Positions 35,683-45,330 of a stretch of DNA of 64,000 nucleotides are shown here, one piece after another. Every line of letters begins with the position of its first letter. Position 1 is the first letter of the stretch. Origin of the DNA: Neoscytalidium dimidiatum (lineage: Eukaryota > Ascomycota > Dothideomycetes > Botryosphaeriales > Botryosphaeriaceae); the NCBI GenBank assembly GCA_037367355.1, contig CM074701.1:2542001-2606000 (forward strand), written 5' to 3'. Position numbers and translations under genes: made by a program. The notes under the pieces are model-generated. The model ran no database searches, was not told the origin of the DNA, and saw only the letters and a program-made list of their open reading frames with translations.

Positions 35683-37474
35683 ATGGCGAAAAAGAGCCCA
35701 TCCCTGGCACTTTCCACGTGTGTTGTCGGAGGGTAAGTTACCGCACCAAACTATTTAATGTGAAATGAGAAGAACTATCCAAAGAGGGCAAAAAAAGATG
35801 GAAAAAAAAAACATGGTTAACGCCAAAAATACAGCCTCCAAGTCGTCTGGGCCATCATCATGGCCAACGGCACTGTAAGTCCCCCATCAACCCCACACAA
35901 CCCTCCCCCTCCGCCCTCCCCCACCACAGCGAACCGCACAAGCCAACCAAAGGAAAAAAAAAAAACTCTACTAACGTCCTCATCCTCAGCCTCACCTCCT
36001 CTCCCTCAGCATCCCCGCCCCCCTCACGCCCCTCATCTGGCTCACCGGCCCCATCACCGGCACCCTCCTACAACCCCTCCTCGGCGCCCTCAGCGACGCC
36101 CGTTCCTCTTCCTCTTCCTCTCCATGGCGCGGCGGACGCCGCCGCCGCCGCCGCCGCCGCCGCCCGCTCATCCTCCTCGGCGCCCTCCTGACCAGCACAT
36201 CCCTCCTCCTCCTCGCCTGGACGCGCCCGCTCGCCCTCCTCCTCGCCCGCGCCTTCACCTCATCCTCATCCTCACCCTCCCACCCCCCTCACGCAGCAGC
36301 CGACCGAGCCGCCACCATCACCGCCACCTCCCTCCAGCGCGCCTTCGCCCCCCTCCTCGTCCTCGCCCTCAACGCCAGCATCCAGCCCGTCCAGGTCGGC
36401 ATGCGCGTGGTGCGGCGCGTGGACGGGGGTGGGGAGCTTGGTCGGGTACGCGGCGGGGAGCGTGGTGCGTGAGGGAGTGAAGGAAATAGGAGGAGGAGGG
36501 ATGACGCGGTTCCAGGTGCTGGCGGTGGTGGCGGCGGCGGCGATGCTCGTGAGCGCGGGGGTGACGTGCGGGGCGGCGGAGGAGAATGAGGAGGAGCCAT
36601 GCTGTGGTGGTGGTGATGGTGGGGAAAGGCGGCTGTCGCTGGTCGGGGGGTTGGGGCACACGTGGCGGGCGATGTCGCGCAGATTGCGGGCGCTGTGTTG
36701 GGTGCAGTTTTGGGCGTGGATGGGGTGGTTTCCGTTTTTGTATTATGCGCCTACGTGAGTTTCCTTTTCTTTTCTTTTTCTCCCCATGATCGAGGCGTTG
36801 GCGGTTCGGCGAAGAAAGGAATAAGCTGACCGGCCTCTGCAGATACGTTGATAAGCTGCGTAGGTGCTCTCCGTCCAGCGTTGTGCAGTGTGATCAATGC
36901 TAACGTCCGTACAGATAGACGGGAATCGCGGATTGCTGACGACGGCCTCTCCATGGGCTCCTATGCTGGATTCACGATCACGGTTGTCAGCCTCTTTACG
37001 ACCGTCTTCCTTGTCGCGCATAGCTCGACGGGGCAAGCTGATGACGAAACCGAGTGGGAAGAAACAGATGAAGGAGTCGAGAGGAGTCCCCAGCTCGCGC
37101 ACAATCAAATTGCTCGCCTCTGGACGCTCGCACATGCGTTCTTCTTCGCACTCCTCTGGAGCACCATTCTGGTACGATCTTGGAGGTCGACAGCAATGTT
37201 GATAGCGTATACAGGTATTCCGTGGGCAATGACGCAATGGGTCCCATATGCCATCATTGGTGAGGAGGCAGCGTTGCAACAAGAAGGCAAGCTCGGAAGC
37301 ATTATCGGCCTCCACAACGTTGCCATATCGGCGCCGCAGATTCTATCAGCTGGGGTCAGTGCGGTCGTGCTTTGGGCTGCGCAGAGTTTGGGAAGCGAAG
37401 ACGGTATCGGTTGGCTTCTGAGGATTGGCGCGTGCGCTGCGGTGCCCGCCATTTATGCGATAAGACAGTTGTAG
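35683..37474 (+). pseudogene. Sucrose/GPH-type MFS transporter with internal frame break
   Basis: Exons 35683-35732, 35835-35874, 35990-36754 (approximately), 36843-36859 and 36915-37474 spell a sugar-transporter-like MFS protein: SIQPVQVGMR, then VGSLVGYAAGS, then VQFWAWMGWFPFLYYAPTYV and a normal C-terminus (IGWLLRIGACAAVPAIYAIRQL). Within the third exon, near 36396-36405, the frame that carries helices 1-4 and VQVGMR ends up one base out of register with the frame carrying AWCGAWTGVGSL. Relatives have about 15-20 more residues at this point, including a conserved D-x-x-P-x-x-Q-x-x-A-N segment. The simplest reading is a small out-of-frame deletion, so the gene is either broken or mis-assembled in GC-rich sequence. 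A (CCG)n expansion nearby makes a ten-Arg run in the loop after helix 2. If intact in other strains it would be the cluster exporter. Confidence 0.6.
36136..36164. repeat. (GCC)n expansion encoding poly-Arg
   Basis: About nine CGC/GCC units inside the third exon of the transporter gene, translated as an uninterrupted Arg run in a cytosolic loop where relatives have only RRRP. Confidence 0.9.
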
Positions 37475-37560
37475 AGAAAACGTCATGTGAACCCAGGGCT
37501 TTGCGGCCTTGTTGCATGTTTAGCTAATGGAAGATAGCTGCTTTCGTGAATGCTCGTTAT

Positions 37561-38764
37561 CTACGGAAAGTCTTCTAATTCGACCTCGTCTCCTTTCTTC
37601 CAGATGTGATGTGTAATGGGTGCCGCATTTTGTTGTGCCCAATCCAGAACCTGCTCCGGATCTTTGCATCGGTGCTGTGCAGGCTATTAGCATCAAAGAC
37701 CTCTGGTTGCTTGCGTCTTCCTGGACTTTGGAACATGACGAAACATGGATATGCCCTGCAGGGGATCGAGCGATGTGTTGGGCTACCTAAGGCATAGTAA
37801 AATGACTTACCACCGTGCTAAAATCTGGCGTGGGCGTGCCGGTCTTTTTAACCCAATGAAACATGACCAGTCCCGTGTCGCTGTGACACATGATGAACTG
37901 GCGAAGTATGTCAATGCTATGATCTGGCGGATTGTAAGCACGCAAGTATTTCTGAAGTGCAGAAATTGAAGGGATTCACCTGTATGCTCGCGAAGATGGT
38001 ATCTGTTAGACTCGGCCCAGAAATGATCAATCTTTTGGTAGTGATCTATATATGTCCATTTCCGCAGCATGTTCTGAGATCAGCGAAATTAGCCTCTGAA
38101 AGACTTGTAGTTCTACTTGTATGTGCTTACGAGACAGTGGAGTTGATGGAACAGCTCGAGACCCGCCATATATCCACCTCCAGTTTTCCTCGTCTAGCTC
38201 GACCAGAGTGTCGGTGGAGAATGTGTTATTGGATAGCTGCACGTCATCACGTCATCAAGGGAAACGCCAAGTACGGTCGCCGTGCCTGGCATCCATTCTA
38301 TGAAGACTCAGCCTCGGCTTCGACAGGAAAGGGCGTTCCTACAGAGGGGTTTACCGTTATCGGTGAACCGATTCCACGCGTTATCGAGCTGCTCGCTTGG
38401 GGGCACGCGGTACTGGTTGGCCCCATACTGTGACCCACTGAACCTGGTCCAGCGGGCTTTTATCTGAGCTAGTTCACTAGCTGATGTTGTTCGCAGCGTT
38501 AGAGGAGTAGTTCCAAGAGAAATGCAGTCGCTTACACCAAAATAGTTCAGAAGGTAATTTATCGGAGGGCTGCGGAACCGCTGTGGCTGGCCAGGTGAGT
38601 AAGGGAATGGCGATTCCGAGGCCGATGCCGACTATAAGGGCGGTAAACGCGACTAAACCCAGTTTCCGCCGTGATGGATTATGTGCAATGCCAACAGAGA
38701 TACTGCCTCCTTTCTCGCTCTCTTCGGTAGACAGAGGCGCGTAGCTGCCTCCGGCCGATTTCAT
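37561..38764 (-). CDS. UstYa-type DUF3328 oxidase, second motif altered
   Basis: Seven exons: 38764-38536, 38468-38355, 38297-38251, 38193-38131, 38073-37980, 37923-37811, 37674-37561. The five introns after the first are 56-137 nt, mostly 57, and all junctions keep frame, giving 257 residues. A short cytosolic N-terminus, one transmembrane helix (about 35-57) and a lumenal domain follow the UstYa plan. YMAGLELFHQLHCL carries the first HxxHC. The second, expected in HTDHSIDILRQFIMCHSDT, has Ser where Cys is normal (HTDHS). The ending HRCKDPEQVLDWAQQNA is typical. UstY proteins cyclise dikaritin core peptides, installing the Tyr ether bridge in ustiloxin. The Cys-to-Ser change may alter or abolish oxidase activity, leaving a partner or scaffold role. 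It runs tail-to-tail with the transporter gene (86 bases apart) and head-to-head with the next UstY gene. Confidence 0.85.
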
Positions 38765-39018
38765 GTTGATGAGAGACAGCGTTGAAGCCAGTACACTCTG
38801 CTAGTAGGAGCGCACCGGGGTTCGAATAAATGGAGTTTGAATGAGGAGGAAGGTGACAAGTGGGTCATGGCTGACTTGGCTGCAGCGCGTCAGCCAGCGG
38901 CAGCGGTGCGCATCTGACATTCGTAGCACGCCTCATAACCAAGCTCGGTGAGCGGCATATTTGATCCCTAGATCGACGCCAGATCACTCCCACTGCATAC
39001 CTCTGCCCGACCACAGGG
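38765..39018. promoter_or_regulatory. Bidirectional promoter between two UstY genes
   Basis: 254 bases between the divergent starts. Contains several TGAC/GTCA half-sites (GGTGACAAG, GGCTGACTTGG, GCGTCAGCC, TCTGACATT), consistent with bZIP control, but no obvious TATA box. The two flanking genes belong to different UstY subtypes. Confidence 0.5.
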
Positions 39019-39758
39019 ATGTCTCGGTAGGTAGGCATCAATGGCTGGATTGAAGCGAATGGCTGGCTGACCTGTGCAGGGCGACGTGGAAATACGAGCA
39101 GGTGCGGACGAGCACGGAAGAAGACGGCGGGGTGGATCGAGAGAGACAGCGGCAAAATTGGGCGCGAGTCGCTGGGGTGTCTGCAGCGATTCTGGGGATA
39201 GTGATGTTGATGGGACTATTGGGGGCGATGATAACGCGAGGTGCGGGCCGGGCGGGCAGCGACGCTGGGCAGGCACAATCAGTGGGCCAGAGTCAGAGCC
39301 AGCCGAAGGACTGCGGCGCCACACCAGACGACGCCAAGGCCCGCGGCTGCCTCTTCGACGTGCTGACGTACAGCTGGCAGCCACCCGCCTGCATCGACGA
39401 GACAACATCCTCCGAGTCCCGCGAATGGCTCAACGGCCCTGATCTGCTATACGGCCCTTGGCCCTTTTTCTCTGCCTCGTCGCCCGATGACGCCCACCGG
39501 GTATCCGACGAGGCGGCCCTGGGCCTCCGCGTCGGCCAGAAGACCTGGGCCACCCAGGAGGAGCATCTTGCCCACTGCGTCTTCATGATGCGACGCCTGC
39601 AGCGTGTCGCCGATGGCCTGGTGCCCCACCTCCAGATCGAGTCGCGCGACCATGTCCGCCACTGCACCCATGAGATACTGGGTGCCTTGCATGGTGTGCG
39701 CCCTGCCACCGCCGAAGGCCTTCGCACAGTGCTTACCGTTGGCATCACCTCGTGCTGA
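39019..39758 (+). CDS. Short-type UstY/DUF3328 oxidase
   Basis: The body of the protein lies in 39080-39758 without an in-frame ATG at its head. A tiny first exon, 39019-39026 (ATG TCT CG), joined over a 53-nt GTAGGT...GCAG intron, supplies a start and keeps frame; 228 residues result. The start is therefore inferred. One transmembrane helix (about 30-53) precedes a lumenal domain that opens CGATPDDAKARGCLFDVLTY and has both histidine motifs, HLAHC (about 165) and HVRHC (about 194). It shares this layout with the gene at 44602 and differs from the two longer UstYa-type proteins. Such short forms accompany classical UstYa proteins in fungal RiPP clusters and are presumed oxidases; the actual reaction is unknown. 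Confidence 0.8.
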
Positions 39759-39976
39759 CAGGATTCACTAGCTGCATTCTAGCTAGACTGTCTACCTATC
39801 TCTCTCTGCCTACCATTCCTCTTTGATGCGGCTCCGGGATTGTCTTGTGTGATGATACAAAAGCTTATATACCTGCCCAGCCATCTGGCCTCTCAGGTAA
39901 ACGTCGAAGAGGACCGGATGGAGAGAGATCTATTGCTCGTATCCCTTAATAAAAAGTCCATTCTCACCCCTAAGTC

Positions 39977-41215
39977 ATGGAGGACGAACTGGACTGGACT
40001 TCGGTCCAAGATGCTCGAGACCGCAAGAAAATACAGAACCGCATGGCCCAGCGTCGTCGTCGTACGCCTCGCCGTTGTTTGCTGATGCCCGTCTTGGCTT
40101 ACACCAACCGTTCTACGGGCCAAAAGCTTCGCATTGAGCGCCTTTCGGGCGCACACTCCATTACAAGTCCTCTCTCCCCGTCAGCCAATGACCCTGCGTT
40201 ACCGTGAGACACTCGCCCGACATTGATCTCACTAGCTGACATCGTTGCAGAAGCTCGCCGTCGCCGCCAACTCCCGCCGAACCAAGCTTGTCGCCAGCTG
40301 TTCAACAAATTAACGTATTCGACGACTTTCTGTTAAACCTCAGCCCCGACTCGGTCCACACTCCAGCCGGCCGTGAATCTTCTGGACAGAACGTCTTTCC
40401 TTGGCCCGAATCTGCCAGAGACATGACCTCGGACAGTTCCCAATTCATGGTCTCTCCGCCATCTTCATCAATTCGGATAGAGCCGGAGTCTCTGGGTATT
40501 TGTTCAAGACTGTCTACTCATGACGGCCTTCAGAGGGCCTTGGCGGACGCCCAGGTCACCGCATGTGAGGAGACGCAGGCAAAAAGGAAAAAGCCGGTGT
40601 CGCTCGAAGAACGATTCGAATCAGTTCTGACTGCTCTTGGCCAAGCTGGGTTTGTAGATTTCGACGACATGATTACTCAGTACTACACAAGTACCTTCGC
40701 GGAACATTCAGCTGCGTTCGAAGCACAGCGCCTTAGCCGGACTAGACGCCTGCGGGGCCTCCTGACCTCTCTTTCCACCTCTGCTAGTGCCTGGCCCGAG
40801 AGAGAGAAGAGGTCCTGGGCGGATGCTGTAGTCGAAGCCGCCGAGAGCGCCTATGTGGACGAAGCTCGAGGGGCTTTGGCCGATCAGTTCGCCGCTACAA
40901 GCGAGCAGCAGCACCAGGGTGCCGATCGCTCGGCTTCTGCAAAACGAGGCCAACCCTGGATGAAAGTTTTGGAGCGATGGCTAGTCGACGCGGAGGATCC
41001 CGCTGCCGACAGAATGCGCCACAAGTCGTCGGTGAGGGAACAGGTACGTACCTTGTCATGCAGCATTTTACCGGTCTATGCGTCTGAGAATGTGATATCC
41101 TTAGTTGCCCGAGCTGTGGTCACTGCTGTCTCAAATTGTTTCCTTATCGGGCTTGCCCCAACCACAGGCCGTAGACGCGGTTTACACTACTATCTTGATT
41201 CTGCTCGGGATTTGA
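39977..41215 (+). CDS. bZIP transcription factor, probable cluster regulator
   Basis: Three exons, 39977-40203, 40251-41043 and 41168-41215, give 355 residues ending AVDAVYTTILILLGI. The N-terminus WTSVQDARDRKKIQNRMAQRRR is a fungal bZIP basic region (N-x-x-A-Q-x-x-R). After it there is no clear leucine heptad series: the chain turns into RTPRRCLLMP and a Ser/Pro-rich stretch, so the zipper is missing, atypical, or hidden by an intron I could not place in frame. The C-terminal half (EERFESVLTALGQAGFVDFD, then ITQYYTSTFAEHSAAFEAQR) matches the helical domain found in many fungal bZIP factors. Reading through the second intron instead extends the frame to 41259 with a less natural ending. Position inside the cluster and the TGAC-rich promoters suggest it controls these genes. 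Confidence 0.75.
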
Positions 41216-41652
41216 CATGTCCAAGCGATAAGCACGACCATTTCGGAGTCCTGGTGTAGGATTCTGACCACCTTCGAATTTCCAGGCGCTTTCAGGACAC
41301 GCATAGCCATTATGCTCTCCATTTATCATTACAACACCGTTGCACACTTTCCATAGACGTTGCGCGATTCGGCGTTGTGAGATGTCGGGCTCTGTAGCAT
41401 ATGCCAGCCGTTGGTGCAAGCTGAAGTTCTATCAAATGGTTATAAAGGTATCCCTTCACTGTTGGGGTTTACCGTCAGAATCCAGACTCGGAATTTCCGG
41501 TTTTGCATGAATGATCTTCCAGCTGACGTCCGCCCTGTTTGTTGCAAGCGAAGGAGCGCGTCAGCCCTGACATGGGTACAATGAAGCGGCTGGATCTGGA
41601 GCAGCACAAAACCCCGCACAATCGCCGTGAGATTCGTGCGCATCCAGGCAGA
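41216..41652. other. Intergenic; promoter of the fasciclin gene
   Basis: 437 bases between two rightward genes. It includes TATAAAGG near 41441 and two TGAC/GTCA sites (ACCGTCAGAATCC, AGCTGACGTCCG). No gene seen. Confidence 0.5.
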
Positions 41653-42955
41653 ATGCATTTTCTCGCGTATCTCGCTATAGCAATTTGTTTAAAAAGCACC
41701 GGCGTGACAGGGAATGCCATCCACCAACTGCCTATTTCGCCCGAGAAAGGAATTCGAAGGATTGCCGACGATAGCGAGCAAGCTATCAACGTTGCCCAAC
41801 ACGACCATCTTCTCCACGCTGGTCCAGCGGCATCCAGACGTGCTGCAAGCGCTGGAAAACCGCAGCGCCAGCTACACGCTCTTCGCCCCCACCGACGCGG
41901 CATTCCACGGCGCCACCCTCGCCGCCTCCACCGCCGCCGCGGCACGACCACACAGCAACGACGACGACGATGACGACGACGACGACGACAACGTCGAAGG
42001 GCAGATCCTGCGCTACCACATCGTGCCCCACGCGGTGCCCGCCCTGCTCATCCCCTGCATCCCAACCGTCCCGACCCTCCTCACGCCTGCCTCGCTGGGC
42101 AACCACCCGCAACGCCTCGCCCTCTCGCTGACCTTCGACCCGTTCGCCTCCGCCCTCGTCAACTCGCACGCCCGAATCACGACGCACGACATCCGCGCCA
42201 CCAACGGCGTGATCCACGTCACCGACGCGCTGCTGGCGCCGCCCCTCCCGGCGCCCGTTCCGCGCGTCGTCCTCGAGCGCCTGGACCCCGCCCGCTACGC
42301 CAAGTATCGTGCCGCGGTCAAGCTCATCGGCGGCGCCGATCGCGTCTTGGAAGAGGAAGAGGAAGAAGCAGCAGCAGAAGCAACGGCGGCCCGCCCCTGC
42401 CGCCGCCGCCGCCGCCGCTGCGGTGGCGCATTCGCTTCCACCTGGCTCGCGCCCACGGACGCCGCGTTCGACGCGCTGGGCCCCGTCGCCAACGCGTTCC
42501 TGTTCTCGCCCCGCGGCCGGTGCCACCTCCGCGCGCTGCTCCGCTTTCACGTCCTGCCCGGCGTGGCGCTGTACTCGAACGCGCTGTACGGCGGCAGCGG
42601 GCGCGGGGCGGGAGCGGTCGGCGGCGTTGATGGGGAGGTGGAGGAGGACGACGACTACGACGAGCTGCTGGGGGCGGAGGGCGTGCGCGATTGCCGTATC
42701 GGGACGCGTCGGTTCGTGATGGACACGCTGCTATTGGAGGGCGGCGCGGGGGGCCGCCGCCGCGTTGTGGATTTCGCGCGGGTGCCTGGGGCCATTTCTA
42801 TGGTGTTTGATGGGGAGGCCCGCGTCGGGGCTGAGAGAGACTTGCTGGCTGAGGACGGCGTCGTGCATGGTGTTGATCGCATCGTGCTTCCTCGGGATTA
42901 CGGGGAGCTCTGCTCAGATGGCGTTGATTTTCACGATGGCATGGTGCGGCCTTGA
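41653..42955 (+). CDS. Secreted two-domain fasciclin (FAS1) protein
   Basis: A signal-peptide exon (41653-41703, MHFLAYLAIAICLKSTG) is joined by a 46-nt GTGACA...AAAG intron to 41750-42955, for 418 residues. Without that splice the signal sequence and the FAS1 domains lie in different frames. FAS1 domain 1 runs from IFSTLVQRHPDVLQALE, with YTLFAPTDAAF, to NGVIHVTDALLAPP. Domain 2 begins near VLERLDPARY, repeats the WLAPTDAAF motif and ends DGVVHGVDRIVLP. Three homopolymer insertions interrupt surface loops: an Asp run from a GAC microsatellite, an EEEEEE run and a CRRRRRRC run. FAS1 domains usually mediate cell-surface adhesion. Lying between UstY genes in a RiPP-like locus is unusual and could mean a carrier, chaperone or tailoring role, which is pure inference. 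Confidence 0.8.
41958..41990. repeat. (GAC)n coding microsatellite
   Basis: About ten Asp codons, nearly all GAC with one GAT, inside FAS1 domain 1 of the secreted fasciclin protein. Confidence 0.9.
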
Positions 42956-43024
42956 ATGCAGAAATTACGTATTTATTGCACACATGAAGGTTTCTAGTAT
43001 TATCTCTTTGCGGCTGTTCCACTT

Positions 43025-44189
43025 TCAGAAAGGGTTCTCCAAAAGCTCGCTCGCCCCGCGTGGGACAGTCAGCGGCTGCTCGATTGCAACGGCGTTGCTT
43101 AACGCCCACCGAAGAATCGCATCCGGATTGCGACACCGGTGCTCGGTGTTGTAATTCGGCCACGGAGCAGCTACACCCTTGACCCAGTGGAAAAAGACCA
43201 ATCCGGTGCCACTGTTGCACATAAGCACCTGTCTGATGGTCTCGATGCAGTGATCTGGATGCCAAGGGTCAGCAGTCGTCCCAATCGGGAACTTGACGCT
43301 GCAGCAATTGCTTACCGTAGTGGCCCTGATTACTGGGCTGGAACGGACCGTAGCGCTCCGGGTGCACGGCTTTGCGGAGCATGTTCTGCAGCACGGTCAG
43401 TCTTGCTTTCCTAACGCACGTTCCCTACCATCATGGCTTACGGATGCCTTTACTTACCAGGCAATGCGTGACGTGAAACACGTCAAGCGTTGCGACGTAC
43501 CGCTGCTCGTGGCCGTCGACCACCTTTACCACTGTCTCTGCTAGCTTCGCATCCCAGCCCTGTGTTGCTTGCCGGAAATCGGCTTCTCCAACTGTCATCA
43601 CGCCGGATCGCCCATCGAGCATGGCTGTCCACCAATGTGAGCGGAGATGTTCAGTTGAAATTTCCCGGGGAAGGGGGACGTACGATGCATGGTGAACTGC
43701 TCCCATTGCTGATCAAGGTTGTCGTCCAGCGCGCCCTGGAACTGTGATGGGAATTTAGACGGGAACAGGAAGGATTCATTGAAACGCGTTGACTGGGGAG
43801 AGATAAGGTCTAGGATGGGTGCTGTGAGGAGACGGTTAACCAGCGTTCTCTTCTTCCTCGCTTGTTTGCGATAGATTTTATGATGCGGATCATCCGAGGC
43901 GGGAACACCTACACCATGAGATCTCGTCCGATGCACTCCGGACGCGGGACCGGATCCATGTCGGATGATAGGACACAATGAGCAAATGCGCCGCAAGTAG
44001 CACGGCCGTGCAGATGCAGAGGGCGCCATGCGCGACCAAAGGCCTATTGCGCCGCAGCCATGGCGAGGGGTGCGGCTGCCGCGACATCGACTCGTCGTCA
44101 TCTTCGGAGAACTTGCCATTGTTGCGTAGAGGCTCGAATGCTGCGTCTCTAGATGCTTGGTTTCTTTTGGCGATGTACGTCCACCACAT
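43025..44189 (-). CDS. UstYa-type DUF3328 oxidase
   Basis: Five exons (44189-43913, 43821-43684, 43624-43458, 43385-43316, 43254-43025) encode 293 residues. A cytosolic N-terminus of about 55 residues, one transmembrane helix (about 60-80, HGALCICTAVLLAAHLLIV) and a lumenal UstY domain follow. Both catalytic motifs are intact: FHVTHCLN spans an exon junction, and HYDHCIETIRQVLMCNSGTG spans the next. The ending HRCRNPDAILRWALSNA parallels the gene at 37561-38764, and both genes share a phase-1 junction right after a Trp codon, which shows common descent and supports both models. This is the best candidate for the main cyclase of the precursor. The extended C-terminus (EQPLTVPRGASELLENPF) is specific to this copy. 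It converges on the fasciclin gene (69 bases) and diverges from the next UstY gene. Confidence 0.9.
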
Positions 44190-44601
44190 CTTAGCGATAT
44201 AGTGTTTCTGTGGGGAAGTGGTGAGGACGGATGGTGGAGAGGACTGGCCAAGCTCTGCCAATGCGGAATGCCATGGCGTTGTTGCCTCAATGAGGCATCG
44301 GAGGATGGTTCTGTCAGGCTGCCTGCAGTGAACACTGTTTTGACGTTGCGGAGTAAGGGTAGGATGTCAGGCAGTCAGAACGGTGACAGGCGAAGCTGAC
44401 GGTGCAGCGCGGCTGACGTGCACGCCAAAACATCATACATGACGGCAAACACAACATCACAAAGATCTTGATTTCCCTAATGGGTATTGACATATTTTCT
44501 CTGTCCTTAGAGAGCCGCGTCGTCGTAGGTATGTGAAATGCTACTCAAAATATTTACCGCAAAAGGACATATCCTTGCTAACGCAGCCCAATCAAGCAAA
44601 A
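44190..44601. promoter_or_regulatory. Bidirectional promoter between two UstY genes, shared element
   Basis: 412 bases between divergent starts. It contains ATGTCAGGCAGTCAG (44364) followed 20 bases on by TGACAGG (44384), closely matching the pair ATGTCAAGCGTCAG and TGACAGG in the precursor promoter. GCTGACGG and GCTGACGTGCAC follow, the latter containing a full TGACGTGC bZIP-like site. Confidence 0.6.
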
Positions 44602-45330
44602 ATGGAGCACACCAGAGGAGAAGCCCCTTCGCAACGCGCCTCTCACGACTCCTCCCTCTCAAGCATCGACGAAAGCACGGTCGGCCTCCTCAGCAACACC
44701 GAACAAGAAAAAGACCCCGCAACCACCTGCACGACCACCATCCACCCCCTCAAAAAAGGCAACCGCACCCCGTTCCTCGCCACCATCTTCCTCGCCCTCC
44801 TCGTCCCGCTCGGCCTCCTCCTCTACAACACGCTCCCCAAACCCGCCGCCCAGCCGGCCGCCAGCGCCACCGCCGGCGCCGAATTCGGCGCCTGCGGCGC
44901 CACCATCGCCGAGGCCCGCGCCCTCGGCTGCGTCTTCGACATCCTCTCCTTCGCCTGGGTGCGCCCGGAATGCCTGTACGCCGACCTGCTCGCCGACTAC
45001 CGCAACCGCTCCAGCATCGCGTACTACCGCAGCCCGGCCTTCGCCCCGGCCGACCGCATCCCGGACGAGGAGGTGTACCGCGGCGACTGGCTGCACACGT
45101 ACGCGGACAAGGAGCAGCATCCCGTGCACTGCATGTACATCCTGGCGAAGCTGAACCTCGCGTTGGCGGAGCATCGCCCGATCGACAGCAGGGCGCTGGA
45201 TCTGGTGCATACGAGGCACTGCGGCATGGTGCTGTTGGATGGCTGGTTGCATGAGATGGAGGGGTGTTGGGAGGGCGGGTGCGGGCATACGAGGACGAAT
45301 GCGTTGTTTACGAGCTGTGGGTCTGCGTAG
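44602..45330 (+). CDS. Short-type UstY/DUF3328 oxidase
   Basis: Single exon, 242 residues, starting at the ATG of MEHTRGEAPS; an upstream in-frame GTG is not a credible start. A Ser/Thr-rich cytosolic tail, one transmembrane helix (about 57-77, FLATIFLALLVPLGLLL) and a lumenal domain follow. It opens with CGATIAEARALGCVFDILSF, nearly the same block as the gene at 39019-39758, and carries HPVHC (about 170) and HTRHC (about 200), both complete. Together these two form a pair of diverged duplicates distinct from the UstYa-type pair. Third codon positions are strongly C/G-biased, more so than in the UstYa-type genes. The function presumed from the family is oxidation or cyclisation of the core peptide on the lumenal side of the membrane. 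Confidence 0.88.
   Translation: MEHTRGEAPSQRASHDSSLSSIDESTVGLLSNTEQEKDPATTCTTTIHPLKKGNRTPFLATIFLALLVPLGLLLYNTLPKPAAQPAASATAGAEFGACGATIAEARALGCVFDILSFAWVRPECLYADLLADYRNRSSIAYYRSPAFAPADRIPDEEVYRGDWLHTYADKEQHPVHCMYILAKLNLALAEHRPIDSRALDLVHTRHCGMVLLDGWLHEMEGCWEGGCGHTRTNALFTSCGSA

Noticed and set aside
35860..36480. 206-codon Pro/His/Arg-rich plus-strand frame
   Set aside because: It is a shadow frame of the transporter's third exon; the membrane-helix frame is the real one.
41786..42550. 254-codon minus-strand frame opposite the fasciclin gene
   Set aside because: Antisense shadow of the FAS1 coding sequence, low complexity.
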